Program-made: the position numbers and the translations under genes
Shown here: piece by piece, positions 32,514-41,550 of the stretch
Numbering within the stretch: the stretch's first letter is position 1
Layout: the number at the start of each line of letters is the position of its first letter
Notes under the pieces: model-generated
Databases searched by the model: none
The model's input: the letters and a program-made list of their open reading frames with translations, nothing else
Told to the model about the DNA's origin: nothing
Assembly (NCBI GenBank): GCA_934636105.1
Contig: CAKTZR010000005.1
Location: forward strand, 62,001 to 126,000
Source of the DNA: an uncultured Clostridia bacterium
GTDB lineage: Bacteria; Bacillota; Clostridia; Christensenellales; Aristaeellaceae
DNA: 64,000 nucleotides
Direction of reading: 5' to 3'

Positions 32514-33875
32514 TCAGATGCGGGCATGCTCGTCGCTGAGCACATGCCCGATGCAGAGTTTATACGCAATCGCCGAAGCCAGCGGGCCGATGATATCGCT
32601 GACCGGTTCGGCATAAAACGCCGCCCTCGCGCCGAAGCACGCGGGCAGGATGAACAACGCGGCAAAATACACGCCTTTGCGGAAAAAAGACAGCGGGAAG
32701 GCGATTTTCACCTGTCCCAGCGCCGTGAAGCCGTCCACGATTTCATATTGCGCGCCCAGCGGAATGGCTGCCAGCATGCACACGCGAATCGCCCAGACGG
32801 AAATCCGGGCGATTTCCTCATCCTGTGTAAACAGCCGCACAAACAGAGGGCCTCCGATCCACGCAACCGCCAGCATCACGGCTGTGAAGCCCATGCACAG
32901 CATGAGAATCTTTTTCTGCGCCGCCCGCACACGGTCAAACTGCCGCGCGCCGTAATTATAAGAAAGAATCGACTGCGTGCCGCCGGATATGCCGCCCAGC
33001 GGCATGGTCATGACGAGCATGAAGCTTTGGGCGATGACCGCGCAGGTCACGAGCCTGTCGCCCTCCAGCGCGCCGCCGTAACGCTGCAAAACCGCGTTCA
33101 TTGCGATCACCATCACGTTGTCGATGGCAATAATCAAAAACGGCGTAAACCCCAGCGCCAGAATTTTTTTCACCGCCGCAAGGCTCAATCCGCCGCGTTC
33201 CAGCCGCACCGCCGCCTGTCCGCCGCAGAGGAAGCGCATCGCGCCCGCCGCGCTGGCCAGCTGGGAGAGCACCGTCGCCAGCGCCGCCCCGCGAACACCC
33301 ATGTTCAGCACAAAGATGAACACGGGGTCGAGCGCAGTGTTCAGCGCCGCGCCGAGCACCACCAGCCGCATGGCCTGCGCCGCGAAGCCCTGCGCAATAA
33401 TCATCTGATTGAGGCCCGTTGCCAGCAGCGCAAACACCGTACCCGTCAGATACATGGTGAAATACGCGTCGGCGTAAGGGTAAGTCGCGTCGCTCGCGCC
33501 GAAGAAGCGCAGCATCGGCTCGCGAAACGGGATCACCAGCGCCGTCATCGCCAGCGAAAACAGCAGCAGCAGAACAAAGCCCGTCCGCAGAATGCGCTTG
33601 GCCTCCTCCGGCTTGCCCTCGCCCATGCGGATGCCTATCAACGGGGACGCGCCCCACGAAATCCATACCGCCGCCGAGCCGACCATCGTCACCACCGGGC
33701 CGCAGACGCCCACGCCCGCCAGCGCGATTTCTCCCGCGCCCGCGATGTGGCCGATGTACATTCTGTCCACAATGCTGTACAGCACGCTCACGAACTGCGC
33801 CAGCATGCTCGGCAGCGCCGTGCGCCAAACCAGCGCGCCGATCTCGTCACGGCCAAGGTCAACATCCTTTTTCAT
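32514..33875 (-). CDS. MATE-family efflux transporter
   Basis: 453 residues with twelve predicted membrane helices in two MatE halves; N-terminal LPSMLAQFVSVLYSIVDRMYIGHIAG is typical of the family. ATG at 33875 is chosen (AAAGGA upstream); longer starts to 33962 overlap the promoter. It exports drugs or organic cations in exchange for sodium or protons. It starts a leftward unit with the methyltransferase gene 23 bases after it. Confidence 0.92.
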   Translation of the reverse strand: MKKDVDLGRDEIGALVWRTALPSMLAQFVSVLYSIVDRMYIGHIAGAGEIALAGVGVCGPVVTMVGSAAVWISWGASPLIGIRMGEGKPEEAKRILRTGFVLLLLFSLAMTALVIPFREPMLRFFGASDATYPYADAYFTMYLTGTVFALLATGLNQMIIAQGFAAQAMRLVVLGAALNTALDPVFIFVLNMGVRGAALATVLSQLASAAGAMRFLCGGQAAVRLERGGLSLAAVKKILALGFTPFLIIAIDNVMVIAMNAVLQRYGGALEGDRLVTCAVIAQSFMLVMTMPLGGISGGTQSILSYNYGARQFDRVRAAQKKILMLCMGFTAVMLAVAWIGGPLFVRLFTQDEEIARISVWAIRVCMLAAIPLGAQYEIVDGFTALGQVKIAFPLSFFRKGVYFAALFILPACFGARAAFYAEPVSDIIGPLASAIAYKLCIGHVLSDEHARI

Positions 33876-33933
33876 ATCGTGTTTCCTTTTGATTGCGGCA
33901 GTTGAAAAACGCCGCTTTTTTATCTGAACTTTT

Positions 33934-33962
33934 ATTATATCTTCTTTCCCTTCAAACATCAA
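33934..33962 (-). promoter_or_regulatory. Promoter of the MATE gene
   Basis: TTGATG (33957-33962), 17 bases, TATAAT (33934-33939) on the minus strand, 58 bases before the start codon. Confidence 0.8.
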
Positions 33963-34115
33963 CCGCGCGCATTCGTTTTTTCCTTCCGTGCGGTTTTTTT
34001 GAATTGTTTTTTATAACTTGCACGATTTGCTTTACCCGATTTTTACAATCCGTCAAACGGACGAAAAAAAAGCCGAACTTTTGCTGTTTTTCCTCTTTTT
34101 TCATTTGAGCACCTG

Positions 34116-34124
34116 TGCTATACT
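34116..34124 (+). promoter_or_regulatory. Extended -10 promoter of the phn-type operon
   Basis: TGC directly before TATACT (34119-34124) forms an extended -10 element; no good -35 box is visible, so an activator may help. The start codon is 48 bases downstream. Confidence 0.55.
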
Positions 34125-34172
34125 GTATGTGTCAACTAAAGAACCGCGCGAAACATCAAGGAGGATTTAGCT

Positions 34173-35216
34173 ATGAAAAAGCTCCTGACCCTTGCCCTGG
34201 CCGTGCTGATGTGCGTCTTCGCCATCTCCGCTATGGCCGACACTGTTTCCATCGACCGGACGCTTGAACTCCAGTTCGTCCCCTCCAAGGACGCTGACGT
34301 CATCATCACCGGCACCAAGAACCTGCCGGAGCTGCTCAAGGCCGCGCTGCTCGAGCAGGGCTATGACGTGAAGGACATCAACATCACCGTCGGCACCAAC
34401 TACGAGGCGACCGGCGAGGCCATGGCCGCCGGCACCGTTGATCTGGGCTGGCTGCCGGGCGGCACCTATGCGCTGTTCAGCGACGACGTGGACGTTATTC
34501 TGACGGCTACCCGCGCGGGCCTGTCCAACGACAGCGAGGATCCGACCACCTGGAACGGCGAAGCCAACAAGACCCTCAAGAACGGCCCGCAGGTCACCTT
34601 CTATCGCTCCCTGATCTATGCCACGCCTTCCGCTTACGGCAAGGAGCTGGCCGCCAAGGTCAACGCGGGCGAGGAGCTCACCTGGGATGACCTCTCCAAG
34701 GCGAACTGGGCTGTGCTGAAGAATTCTTCTTCCGCCGGCTACATCTATCCGACCCTCTGGCTGCAGGATCACTACGAGAAGAAGATCACCGATCTGCCGA
34801 ACGTCATCACGCTGGCCGGCTATGGCGACGCGTTCGCTCAGGCTGCCGCCGAGGCGGTTGACATCATCGTCTGCTACGCCGACGGCCGCAACGATTACGA
34901 GGCCGCTTGGACTCTGCCCACCGGCCAGTCCGACGAGACCGGCAAGGCCGGCATGGGCCGCACCGATTCCATCTGGAATGAGCTGAACGTCATCGGCGTG
35001 ACCCCGGGCATCTACAACGACACCGTCTCCATCACCAAGGCGAACGCGGATGTTTACAATCCGGAGTTCATCGCCGCGATGCAGCAGGCGCTCATCAACG
35101 TCATCAACACGCCGGAAGGCCAGGAGATCTTCAGCGTGTACAGCCACACCGGCTATGCCGTTGCGACCGACGCTGATTACGACGGCGCTCGCGCCGCGCT
35201 CAAGGTTGCGCAGTAA
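34173..35216 (+). CDS. phnD: Phosphonate/phosphite-type ABC transporter substrate-binding protein
   Basis: 347 residues of the PhnD family (12TM-associated phosphonate-binding type). Signal peptide MKKLLTLALAVLMCVFAISAMA. The mature protein begins with LELQFVPSKDADVI and contains GTVDLGWLPGGTYALF near residue 90 and YIYPTLWLQDHY near 190, regions that line the ligand site in this family. AAGGAGG precedes the ATG. A strong terminator follows directly, so it should be made in excess over the transporter genes. The ligand may be a phosphonate, phosphite or a different oxyanion. Confidence 0.9.
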   Translation: MKKLLTLALAVLMCVFAISAMADTVSIDRTLELQFVPSKDADVIITGTKNLPELLKAALLEQGYDVKDINITVGTNYEATGEAMAAGTVDLGWLPGGTYALFSDDVDVILTATRAGLSNDSEDPTTWNGEANKTLKNGPQVTFYRSLIYATPSAYGKELAAKVNAGEELTWDDLSKANWAVLKNSSSAGYIYPTLWLQDHYEKKITDLPNVITLAGYGDAFAQAAAEAVDIIVCYADGRNDYEAAWTLPTGQSDETGKAGMGRTDSIWNELNVIGVTPGIYNDTVSITKANADVYNPEFIAAMQQALINVINTPEGQEIFSVYSHTGYAVATDADYDGARAALKVAQ

Positions 35217-35232
35217 TTCCGCACCCACAACG

Positions 35233-35261
35233 GGCGGCTTCCCTGTGGAAGCCGCCTTTTT
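35233..35261 (+). terminator. Terminator between phnD and phnC
   Basis: GGCGGCTTCC pairs perfectly with GGAAGCCGCC around a 4-base loop, then TTTTTCT. It lies 16 bases after phnD and probably lets only part of the transcripts reach phnC, a common way of making excess binding protein. Confidence 0.9.
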
Positions 35262-35268
35262 CTAAGTA

Positions 35269-35427
35269 AACTCCTTCAGTCAGCTTCGCTGACAGCTCCC
35301 TCAAAGAGGGAGCCATTACTCTAAGATACGTCTTCCGTTTAAAAAGGCGTGTTATTCTGTCAGCATTCTTATACCAAACGCCTCCCTCTCAGAGGGAGGT
35401 GGCTGCCGAAGGCAGACGGAAGGAGTT
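35269..35427. mobile_element. MITE-like element, copy 1
   Basis: About 159 bp with imperfect terminal inverted repeats of about 45 bp. Left end AACTCCTTCAGTC..., right end ...GACGGAAGGAGTT. Each arm holds hairpins: GCTCCCTC/GAGGGAGC left, CCTCCCTC/GAGGGAGG right, plus a short one with a TTCG or GAAG loop. No gene inside. It separates phnD from phnC. A second relative lies at 37949-38126. Confidence 0.75.
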
Positions 35428-35491
35428 CAAAAGCCGCACTCGACTGAAAATAGTTTGAATCCTCATTTTTGCAAAAAGGAAGTGTCCCCTT

Positions 35492-36253
35492 TTGATCGAG
35501 TTCAAGCATGTTTCCAAAACATACCCCAACGGCGTCAAGGGTCTCAAGGACGTCAACCTCAAGTTTGAGCAGGGCGAGTTTGTCGCCATCATCGGCTTGT
35601 CTGGCGCGGGCAAATCCACGCTGATCCGCACCATCAACCGCATGATCGATATCACCGAAGGCGAATTGACCGTGGACGGCACGGATGTTTCCAAACTCTC
35701 CGGCAAAGCGCTGCGCAAGTTCCGCCGCAAGATCGGCATGATCTTCCAGTCCTTCAACCTCGTCACCCGTGCGACGGCGCTCAAAAACGTGCTGACCTCC
35801 ATGGTGCCGGATATGGGCTTCTTCCGCGTGCTGTTCGGCCTGTTCACCAAGGAGCAGAAGCTCGCCGCCCTCGCCGCGCTGGATAAGGTCGGCATTCTGG
35901 ATAAGGCGTATATCCGCTGCGACCAGCTTTCCGGCGGCCAGCAGCAGCGCGTCGCGCTCGCCCGCACGCTCAACCAAAATCCCTCCATCATCCTGGCCGA
36001 CGAGCCGGTAGCCGCGCTCGACCCGGTGACCGCCCATCAGGTCATGGCGGATTTCAAGCGCATCAATGAGGAAATGAACATCACCATCCTCATCAACATC
36101 CACCACGTCGATCTGGCGCTGGGCTATGCGCAGCGCGTGGTCGGCATCCGCGCGGGCGAAATCGTCTACGACGGCCCGGCCAGCGAGGTTACGCAGGAAA
36201 TTCTGGACAGCATTTACAACGGCTCCGCCGTGCCGCAGGCCGGCGGCAACTAA
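35492..36253 (+). CDS. phnC: Phosphonate-type ABC transporter ATPase
   Basis: 253 residues. Walker A GLSGAGKST near residue 33, signature LSGGQQQR near 147, Walker B IILADEPVAALDP near 167. Best match to PhnC by the segments KRALRKFRRKIGMIFQ-like (GKALRKFRRKIGMIFQ) and NLVTRATALKNVL. The start is TTG at 35492 with AAAGGAAG 9 bases upstream. It lies 64 bases after the MITE-like element. Confidence 0.92.
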   Translation: MIEFKHVSKTYPNGVKGLKDVNLKFEQGEFVAIIGLSGAGKSTLIRTINRMIDITEGELTVDGTDVSKLSGKALRKFRRKIGMIFQSFNLVTRATALKNVLTSMVPDMGFFRVLFGLFTKEQKLAALAALDKVGILDKAYIRCDQLSGGQQQRVALARTLNQNPSIILADEPVAALDPVTAHQVMADFKRINEEMNITILINIHHVDLALGYAQRVVGIRAGEIVYDGPASEVTQEILDSIYNGSAVPQAGGN

Positions 36254-36265
36254 GGAGGGCGCGCT

Positions 36266-37117
36266 ATGAAGAAAACCGCTGCGCCCGGTGCAAAAACGCC
36301 GCTGTTTGACCGCATTTTCAAGCCCGAAGTCATCACGCTTGAAAACGGCCACACCGTCACCCGTCCGCGCTCCCGCACGCCGCTGATCGCGCTGCTGGTG
36401 ATTGCGGCGCTGGCGATCTCCGTCAAGGTCACAGGCTTCAACCTCGCCCTCATCGCCAAGCGCGCCAACCAGCTGACCAAGATCCTCTCCCAGATTTTCC
36501 AGCCCGATCCGTCCTTCTTCAGCAAGGTTGTCACCCCGCTGCTGGATACCATCAAGATGAGCATCATGGGCAGCGTCATCGGCTGTCTGCTGGCTCTGCC
36601 CTACGCGGTTGCGGCCTCCGCCAACATCAACCGCAACAAGGTCTCCCTGTCCATTCTGCGCTTCATTCTGAACATCGTGCGCACCCTGCCGACGCTGGTC
36701 ATCGCGAGCATCTGCGCGCTGGTGTTCGGCCTGGGCACGTTCGCGGGCACGGTCGCCATCGTCATTTTCACCTTTGGCGTGGTGACGAAGATGCTCTACG
36801 AATCCATCGAAACCATTAACATGGGGCCGTTCGAGGCGCTGGAATCCGCAGGCGCAGACAAGTTCCGCGCGTTCTGGAGCGCCGTGTTCCCGCAGGTTCT
36901 GCCGACGTATCTCTCCCACTGCCTGTACAGCTTTGAAATGAACGTGCGCGCCGCTTCCATTCTCGGCTATGTCGGCGCGGGCGGTCTGGGCATTCTGATC
37001 GACGAGCGCATCGGCTGGCGCGATTACAACGGTCTGGGTACGGTGCTGCTGACGCTGTTCGTCGCCGTGCTCATCATCGAAAATCTGAGCCAGTTCCTGC
37101 GCAGCAAGCTCAGCTAA
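36266..37117 (+). CDS. phnE: Phosphonate-type ABC permease, first subunit
   Basis: 283 residues with a cytoplasmic N-terminus of about 40 residues and six predicted helices. The EAA loop reads MGPFEALESAGADKFRAFWSAVFPQVLP near residue 190. It starts 12 bases after phnC. With the next gene it forms a heterodimeric PhnE1-PhnE2 channel. Confidence 0.92.
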   Translation: MKKTAAPGAKTPLFDRIFKPEVITLENGHTVTRPRSRTPLIALLVIAALAISVKVTGFNLALIAKRANQLTKILSQIFQPDPSFFSKVVTPLLDTIKMSIMGSVIGCLLALPYAVAASANINRNKVSLSILRFILNIVRTLPTLVIASICALVFGLGTFAGTVAIVIFTFGVVTKMLYESIETINMGPFEALESAGADKFRAFWSAVFPQVLPTYLSHCLYSFEMNVRAASILGYVGAGGLGILIDERIGWRDYNGLGTVLLTLFVAVLIIENLSQFLRSKLS

Positions 37118-37129
37118 CGGAGGGATATC

Positions 37130-37948
37130 ATGCAATATTCAAACAACATTCTTGAAAAGTACGAATCCCGCCCGCGCAAATGGTGGCTTTACACGCTGAT
37201 CGTGTTCATCATGGCGCTGCTGCTGAGCTGGTCGGCCTCCAGCGTGACCTTCAAGGGCTTCGCGGCCAAAGGCACAGAGGTCGCCAAGGGCATTTTCTGG
37301 GGTCTGGTCAAGCCGGACATGAATCTGCTGTTTTCCACCACAACCGACGGCGTACCGTATCTGCTGATGGAAACGGTCTGCATCGCCATCCTCGGCACGG
37401 TGGTCGGCGGCATTCTGGCGCTGCCCATCAGCTTTCTGGCCAGCCCGAAGATCATGCCCAAGCCCGTCGCTTTTATTTTCAACGCGCTGATTCTGCTGAT
37501 CCGCACCCTGCCTTCCATCGTCTGGGCGCTGATCTGGATTCGCGTGACCGGCCCGGGCGCATTCTGCGGCGTGATTACGCAGAGCATCTGCTCCATCGGC
37601 ATGATTTCCAAGATGTATATCACGGCTATCGCCGATCTGGATACGAGCATCCTCGAATCGCTGGACGCCGCGGGCTGCTCCGCTTTCCAGAAGATTCGTT
37701 ACGGCATTATCCCCCAGCTCACGCCGAATATCATCTCCACCGTGATCTATCGCTTTGATATCAACATCAAGGACGCGACCACGCTGGGCATTGTCGGCGC
37801 GGGCGGCATCGGCGCGGCGCTGATTCAGTGCATCAACTCCCGCCGCTGGACGATGGTCGGCTCGTTCATCCTCGCGATGATCGTGCTGATGCTGATTATC
37901 GAATTTGCTTCGACCAAGATTCGCAGCAAGCTGGCAAGGGGGCAATGA
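37130..37948 (+). CDS. phnE: Phosphonate-type ABC permease, second subunit
   Basis: 272 residues. The EAA loop reads LESLDAAGCSAFQKIRYGIIPQLTP near residue 178. AGGGATATC precedes the ATG and it begins 12 bases after the first permease. It ends right at the second MITE-like element. Confidence 0.92.
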   Translation: MQYSNNILEKYESRPRKWWLYTLIVFIMALLLSWSASSVTFKGFAAKGTEVAKGIFWGLVKPDMNLLFSTTTDGVPYLLMETVCIAILGTVVGGILALPISFLASPKIMPKPVAFIFNALILLIRTLPSIVWALIWIRVTGPGAFCGVITQSICSIGMISKMYITAIADLDTSILESLDAAGCSAFQKIRYGIIPQLTPNIISTVIYRFDINIKDATTLGIVGAGGIGAALIQCINSRRWTMVGSFILAMIVLMLIIEFASTKIRSKLARGQ

Positions 37949-38126
37949 TTCTCCCTCAGTCGCTTCGCGGCAGCTCCCTCTAAGAGGGAGCCTTTTGGTT
38001 TAAGAAACTTTTCATACAAAAAACAGCTCTGAATGACATCACTACTATAGCTTCGCCATGGTTTCTTTTCTATAATGCCTCCCTCCCAGAGGGAGGTGGC
38101 ACGGCGAAGCCGTGACGGAAGGAGTT
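37949..38126. mobile_element. MITE-like element, copy 2
   Basis: About 178 bp, related to copy 1. Left arm CTCCCTCAGTCGCTTCG then GCTCCCTC/GAGGGAGC. Right arm CCTCCCTC/GAGGGAGG, a CACGG/CCGTG hairpin and the end GACGGAAGGAGTT shared with copy 1. The GGAAGGAG at its right end lies 12 bases before the next start codon and is the only visible ribosome binding site of the 5'-nucleotidase-like gene. Confidence 0.72.
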
Positions 38127-38136
38127 CGTCCCATTC

Positions 38137-39693
38137 ATGTCTAAAACCCTCACCATTCGCTACACCTCCGATACCCACGGCTACCTCTATCCCACCAATT
38201 ACGCCGACATGCAGGATCGCCCGATGGGCCTGATGAAGCTGGCGAACGAATACCCGCACGACGGCAACACGCTCATCATCGACGGCGGCGACACCATTCA
38301 GGGCTCTCCGCTGACCAATTTGTATCAGCGCCTGTCGCCGGAGGAAAAGGCCGCCTGCCTGACCGACGATGCCTACGGCACGCACCCCATCGCCGCGATG
38401 ATGAATCTGGCGGGCTATCAGTTTGTGACGCTGGGCAACCACGATTTCAATTACGGCGTGGACGCGCTGCTGGATTATCTGACCAACCTGGACGCGCTCT
38501 GTCTCTGCGCCAACATTCGCGACAGGGAAGGCCGTCTGCCCATCGCCCCCTACGCCGTGCATCAGCTGGAAAACGGCCTGCGCGTCGGTCTGGTCGGCGT
38601 ATGTACGCACTTCGTCCGCCGCTGGGAGAACCCCAAAACGGTGGAGCAGCTCGTCATTGAGGAGCCGATTCCCGCCGCAAAGGCCGCGCTCGAAGCCGTC
38701 AAGCCGCTGTGCGATCTCACCGTGCTGATCTATCACGGCGGATTTGAGTGCGACTTGGAAACCGGAGAGTCGCTGACCGCCAGCGCCGAAAATCAGGCGT
38801 GCCAAATGTGCCGTGAGCTGGGCTTTGACCTCGTGCTCACGGGCCATCAGCATATGCGCGTGGACGGCGTTCACTTCGGAAACAGCTTTGCCGTGCAGCC
38901 GACCTATCGCGCGCCGCATTGCTGCGGCATCACCGTGACCGTGGAGGACGACGGCAGCAAGCGCTTTGAAAGCCGTATCATCCCTGCCGACGGCAGGCCG
39001 CTGGAAAGCGCCTACAACCTGCTCATGCCGCTGGAAAAGCGCGTGCAGACGTGGCTGGACACGCCCGCCGGCCATCTCGACCTGCCGCTGGCTGCCGAAG
39101 ACCACCTGCAAGCCGCCGTCAACGGAAGCTATCTCGCGAATTTCATCAACACCGTGCAGCTGGAAGCCTCCGGCGCGCAGATCGCCTCCAGCGCCCTGCC
39201 CAACGAGTTCAAGGGCCTGCCGACCGAAGTCACCATCCGCGACGTGGTTTCCACCTACATCTACACCAACACGCTCGTCGTGCTGGAAATAACCCGCCCC
39301 GCGCTCAAGCAGTATATCGAGCGCTCCGCCGCGTATTTTGCCCACGATGAAAACGGCGAGGTCTGCATCTCCGGCGAGTTCCTCCGCCCGAAGGTGCAGC
39401 ACTATAATTACGATTTCTTCTCCGGCATTGATTACACCCTCGACGTGCGCAGGCCCGTCGGCCAGCGCGTGACCTCCATCGTCTTTGCGGGGCATGAGCT
39501 GGGCGAAGATGAGCCTGTCACCGTCTGCATCAACAGCTACCGCTTCTGCGGCACGGGCGGTTATGACATGCTCCCGAAGCAGAAGGTCGCCCGCGAGGTG
39601 CTCACCGACGTGGCCGACGCGATGATCGATTACATCACCACCCACCCGGATATCCATGTCGATACCCATCGGTACTGCACCGTGATCGGCTGA
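38137..39693 (+). CDS. 5'-nucleotidase/2',3'-cyclic phosphodiesterase family metallophosphoesterase
   Basis: 518 residues. N-terminal metallophosphatase domain: YTSDTHGYL near residue 10, DGGDTIQGS near 50, LGNHDFNYG near 108, YHGG near 205 and GHQHMRVDG near 232, all metal-binding motifs. C-terminal 5_nucleotid_C domain from about 325 with FCGTGGYDML near 470. There is no signal peptide, unlike UshA, so it should act inside the cell (YfkN-like enzymes without export). It follows the transporter operon, so it may release phosphate or a nucleoside from an imported ester (inference). Confidence 0.9.
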   Translation: MSKTLTIRYTSDTHGYLYPTNYADMQDRPMGLMKLANEYPHDGNTLIIDGGDTIQGSPLTNLYQRLSPEEKAACLTDDAYGTHPIAAMMNLAGYQFVTLGNHDFNYGVDALLDYLTNLDALCLCANIRDREGRLPIAPYAVHQLENGLRVGLVGVCTHFVRRWENPKTVEQLVIEEPIPAAKAALEAVKPLCDLTVLIYHGGFECDLETGESLTASAENQACQMCRELGFDLVLTGHQHMRVDGVHFGNSFAVQPTYRAPHCCGITVTVEDDGSKRFESRIIPADGRPLESAYNLLMPLEKRVQTWLDTPAGHLDLPLAAEDHLQAAVNGSYLANFINTVQLEASGAQIASSALPNEFKGLPTEVTIRDVVSTYIYTNTLVVLEITRPALKQYIERSAAYFAHDENGEVCISGEFLRPKVQHYNYDFFSGIDYTLDVRRPVGQRVTSIVFAGHELGEDEPVTVCINSYRFCGTGGYDMLPKQKVAREVLTDVADAMIDYITTHPDIHVDTHRYCTVIG

Positions 39694-39778
39694 TTTTTCC
39701 AAAACATGCCAGTTTCCTCCTTCCGCGCCCGAACCATCCTAACCGATGCAAAACGACGCGTTGAAGGAGGATTTTTGT

Positions 39779-40804
39779 ATGGAAAAAATCAAAGTTGTTC
39801 AGTATGGCTGCGGCAAGATGAGCAAATACATCCTGCGCTATCTGCATGAGCACGGCGCGCAGATCGTCGGCGCGATCGACGTAAATCCGGCCGTCGTCGG
39901 CATGGATGTCGGCGATTTCGCGGAGCTGGGGCTCAAGACCGGCGTTATCATCAGCAAGGACGCAAACAAGGTGCTCGACGAATGCGACGCGGATGTGGCC
40001 ATCGTCACGCTGTTCAGCTTCATCGGCGACATTTACGACCATGTGGAGAAGTGTGTGAGCCGCGGCATCAACGTCATCACCACCTGCGAGGAAGCCATCT
40101 ATCCGTGGACAACCTCCGCCGCGCAGATCAACCGTCTGGATGCGCTCGCCAAAGAGACGGGCTGCACCATCACCGGCAGCGGCATGCAGGATATCTTCTG
40201 GATTAATCTGGTCGCGCTCGTCGCGGGCGGCTGCCACAAGATCACCAAAATCAAGGGCGCGTACAGCTATAACGTCGATGAATACGGCCTTGCGCTGGCC
40301 AAGGCGCACGGCTGCGACCTCACCCCGGAGGAGTTTGAACAGCAAATCGCGCATCCGGAATCCTTCGAGCCGTCCTACGCGTGGAACGCCAGCGAGGCCA
40401 TCTGCAATAAGCTCGGCCTGACCATCAAATCCATCACGCAAAAGCACGTGCCGTGCATCATCGACCACGATATCGAATCCTCCACCCTCGGCAAAACCAT
40501 CAAGGCGGGCCGCTGCATCGGCATGAGCGCCGTCGTGACGATTGAAACCATGCAGGGCATCACCATCGAGGAGGAGACCATCGGCAAGGTTTATGGCCCG
40601 GAGGACGGCGATATGTGCGATTGGACAATTTCCGGCGAACCGGATACCGAGTTTCACGTCGTCAAGCCCGCCACAGTCGAGCATACCTGCGCGACGGTCG
40701 TCAACCGCCTGCCCAGCCTCATCAACGCCCCGGCCGGATATGTCACCGCCGACCAGCTTGACCCGGTTCAGTATCTGACCTATCCGATGGAGCTGTATTG
40801 CTGA
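39779..40804 (+). CDS. DapB/2,4-diaminopentanoate dehydrogenase-like NAD(P)-binding protein
   Basis: 341 residues. Rossmann start VVQYGCGKMSKYI with GxGxM near residue 10, then VGAIDVNPAVVG where the adenosine ribose binds. The middle (INVITTCEEAIYPW, TGSGMQDIFWINL) follows the dihydrodipicolinate reductase-like dehydrogenases such as Ord of amino-acid fermenting Clostridia. AAGGAGG precedes the ATG. It is last in the operon before a strong terminator. It could be an amine or amino acid dehydrogenase; the link to phosphonate-type uptake is unexplained. Confidence 0.78.
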   Translation: MEKIKVVQYGCGKMSKYILRYLHEHGAQIVGAIDVNPAVVGMDVGDFAELGLKTGVIISKDANKVLDECDADVAIVTLFSFIGDIYDHVEKCVSRGINVITTCEEAIYPWTTSAAQINRLDALAKETGCTITGSGMQDIFWINLVALVAGGCHKITKIKGAYSYNVDEYGLALAKAHGCDLTPEEFEQQIAHPESFEPSYAWNASEAICNKLGLTIKSITQKHVPCIIDHDIESSTLGKTIKAGRCIGMSAVVTIETMQGITIEEETIGKVYGPEDGDMCDWTISGEPDTEFHVVKPATVEHTCATVVNRLPSLINAPAGYVTADQLDPVQYLTYPMELYC

Positions 40805-40820
40805 CTTCCTTGAAAACGCA

Positions 40821-40858
40821 AAACAGGCTTTTCCCGCAAAATCAGGAAAAGCCTGTTT
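40821..40858. terminator. Bidirectional terminator between convergent operons
   Basis: A 14-bp perfect stem AAACAGGCTTTTCC/GGAAAAGCCTGTTT with a 10-base loop, T-rich to the right and A-rich to the left. Confidence 0.92.
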
Positions 40859-40869
40859 CTTTTATTCCG

Positions 40870-41511
40870 TTAAAATTCCTCCAGCGCTTCCATCACGACA
40901 ACGCCTTCGGGCACGCTTCCCGGCCTGACCTCCAATTTCCGCACGGGCTGCACATCCTTCGCACCCATGATTTCAAGGAACGGCTCAACGCCCGCGATGG
41001 GATAGGTGCAGTGCTTCGTCTTGTAGTGCATCGGAATCACGCACTTCGGGCAGGCCAGATCGATGATCTCCTTCGCGCCCTGCGCGTCGATGGTGTAGTA
41101 GCCGCCGACGGGAATCATCATCACATCCGCGTTCAAAATCGCCTGCATCACCGGTTCGGCAGGCCAGCAGCCCTGATCTCCCATGTGAACCACCTTGAGC
41201 GTGTCGATGTAGAAGATGCGCACGTTGTTCCGCCCGCGCAGAGCGCCGCCCTTGTCATCGTGATAAGATGCGACCGCCTGCGTCGTAATGCCGCGAATCT
41301 GCGCCGGCTTCGCGCCCTGCGCCACCTGCGGCTGACCGGAAATCATCGACAGGTTGTTGTGGTCGTGGTGCTCGTGGCTGATCGTCACCAGATCGGCCTC
41401 CAGCTTCGGCACGCGAATCCCCACGCTGTCGTCATAGGGGTCGGTCACAATCACCGTCCCATTTTCGGCCGTCAGGCGAAAGCATGCGTGTCCAATCCAT
41501 TCCAGTTTCAT
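40870..41511 (-). CDS. UlaG-like MBL-fold metal-dependent hydrolase
   Basis: 213 residues. Metallo-beta-lactamase fold of the UPF0173/UlaG type: IGHACFRL at the start, HEHHDHNN near residue 46 (HxHxDH), VHMGDQG near 108 and PMHYKT near 160. Cytoplasmic. Last gene of the leftward GT-C operon. Substrate unknown. Confidence 0.88.
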   Translation of the reverse strand: MKLEWIGHACFRLTAENGTVIVTDPYDDSVGIRVPKLEADLVTISHEHHDHNNLSMISGQPQVAQGAKPAQIRGITTQAVASYHDDKGGALRGRNNVRIFYIDTLKVVHMGDQGCWPAEPVMQAILNADVMMIPVGGYYTIDAQGAKEIIDLACPKCVIPMHYKTKHCTYPIAGVEPFLEIMGAKDVQPVRKLEVRPGSVPEGVVVMEALEEF

Positions 41512-41550
41512 GGCTGCAACCTCCTTTTCGGGCCATGCCCGCAGCTTGAT

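Noticed and set aside
35369..39702. Two long minus-strand frames across the phn-type operon
   Set aside because: They oppose well-conserved transporter and phosphoesterase genes and show no motif.
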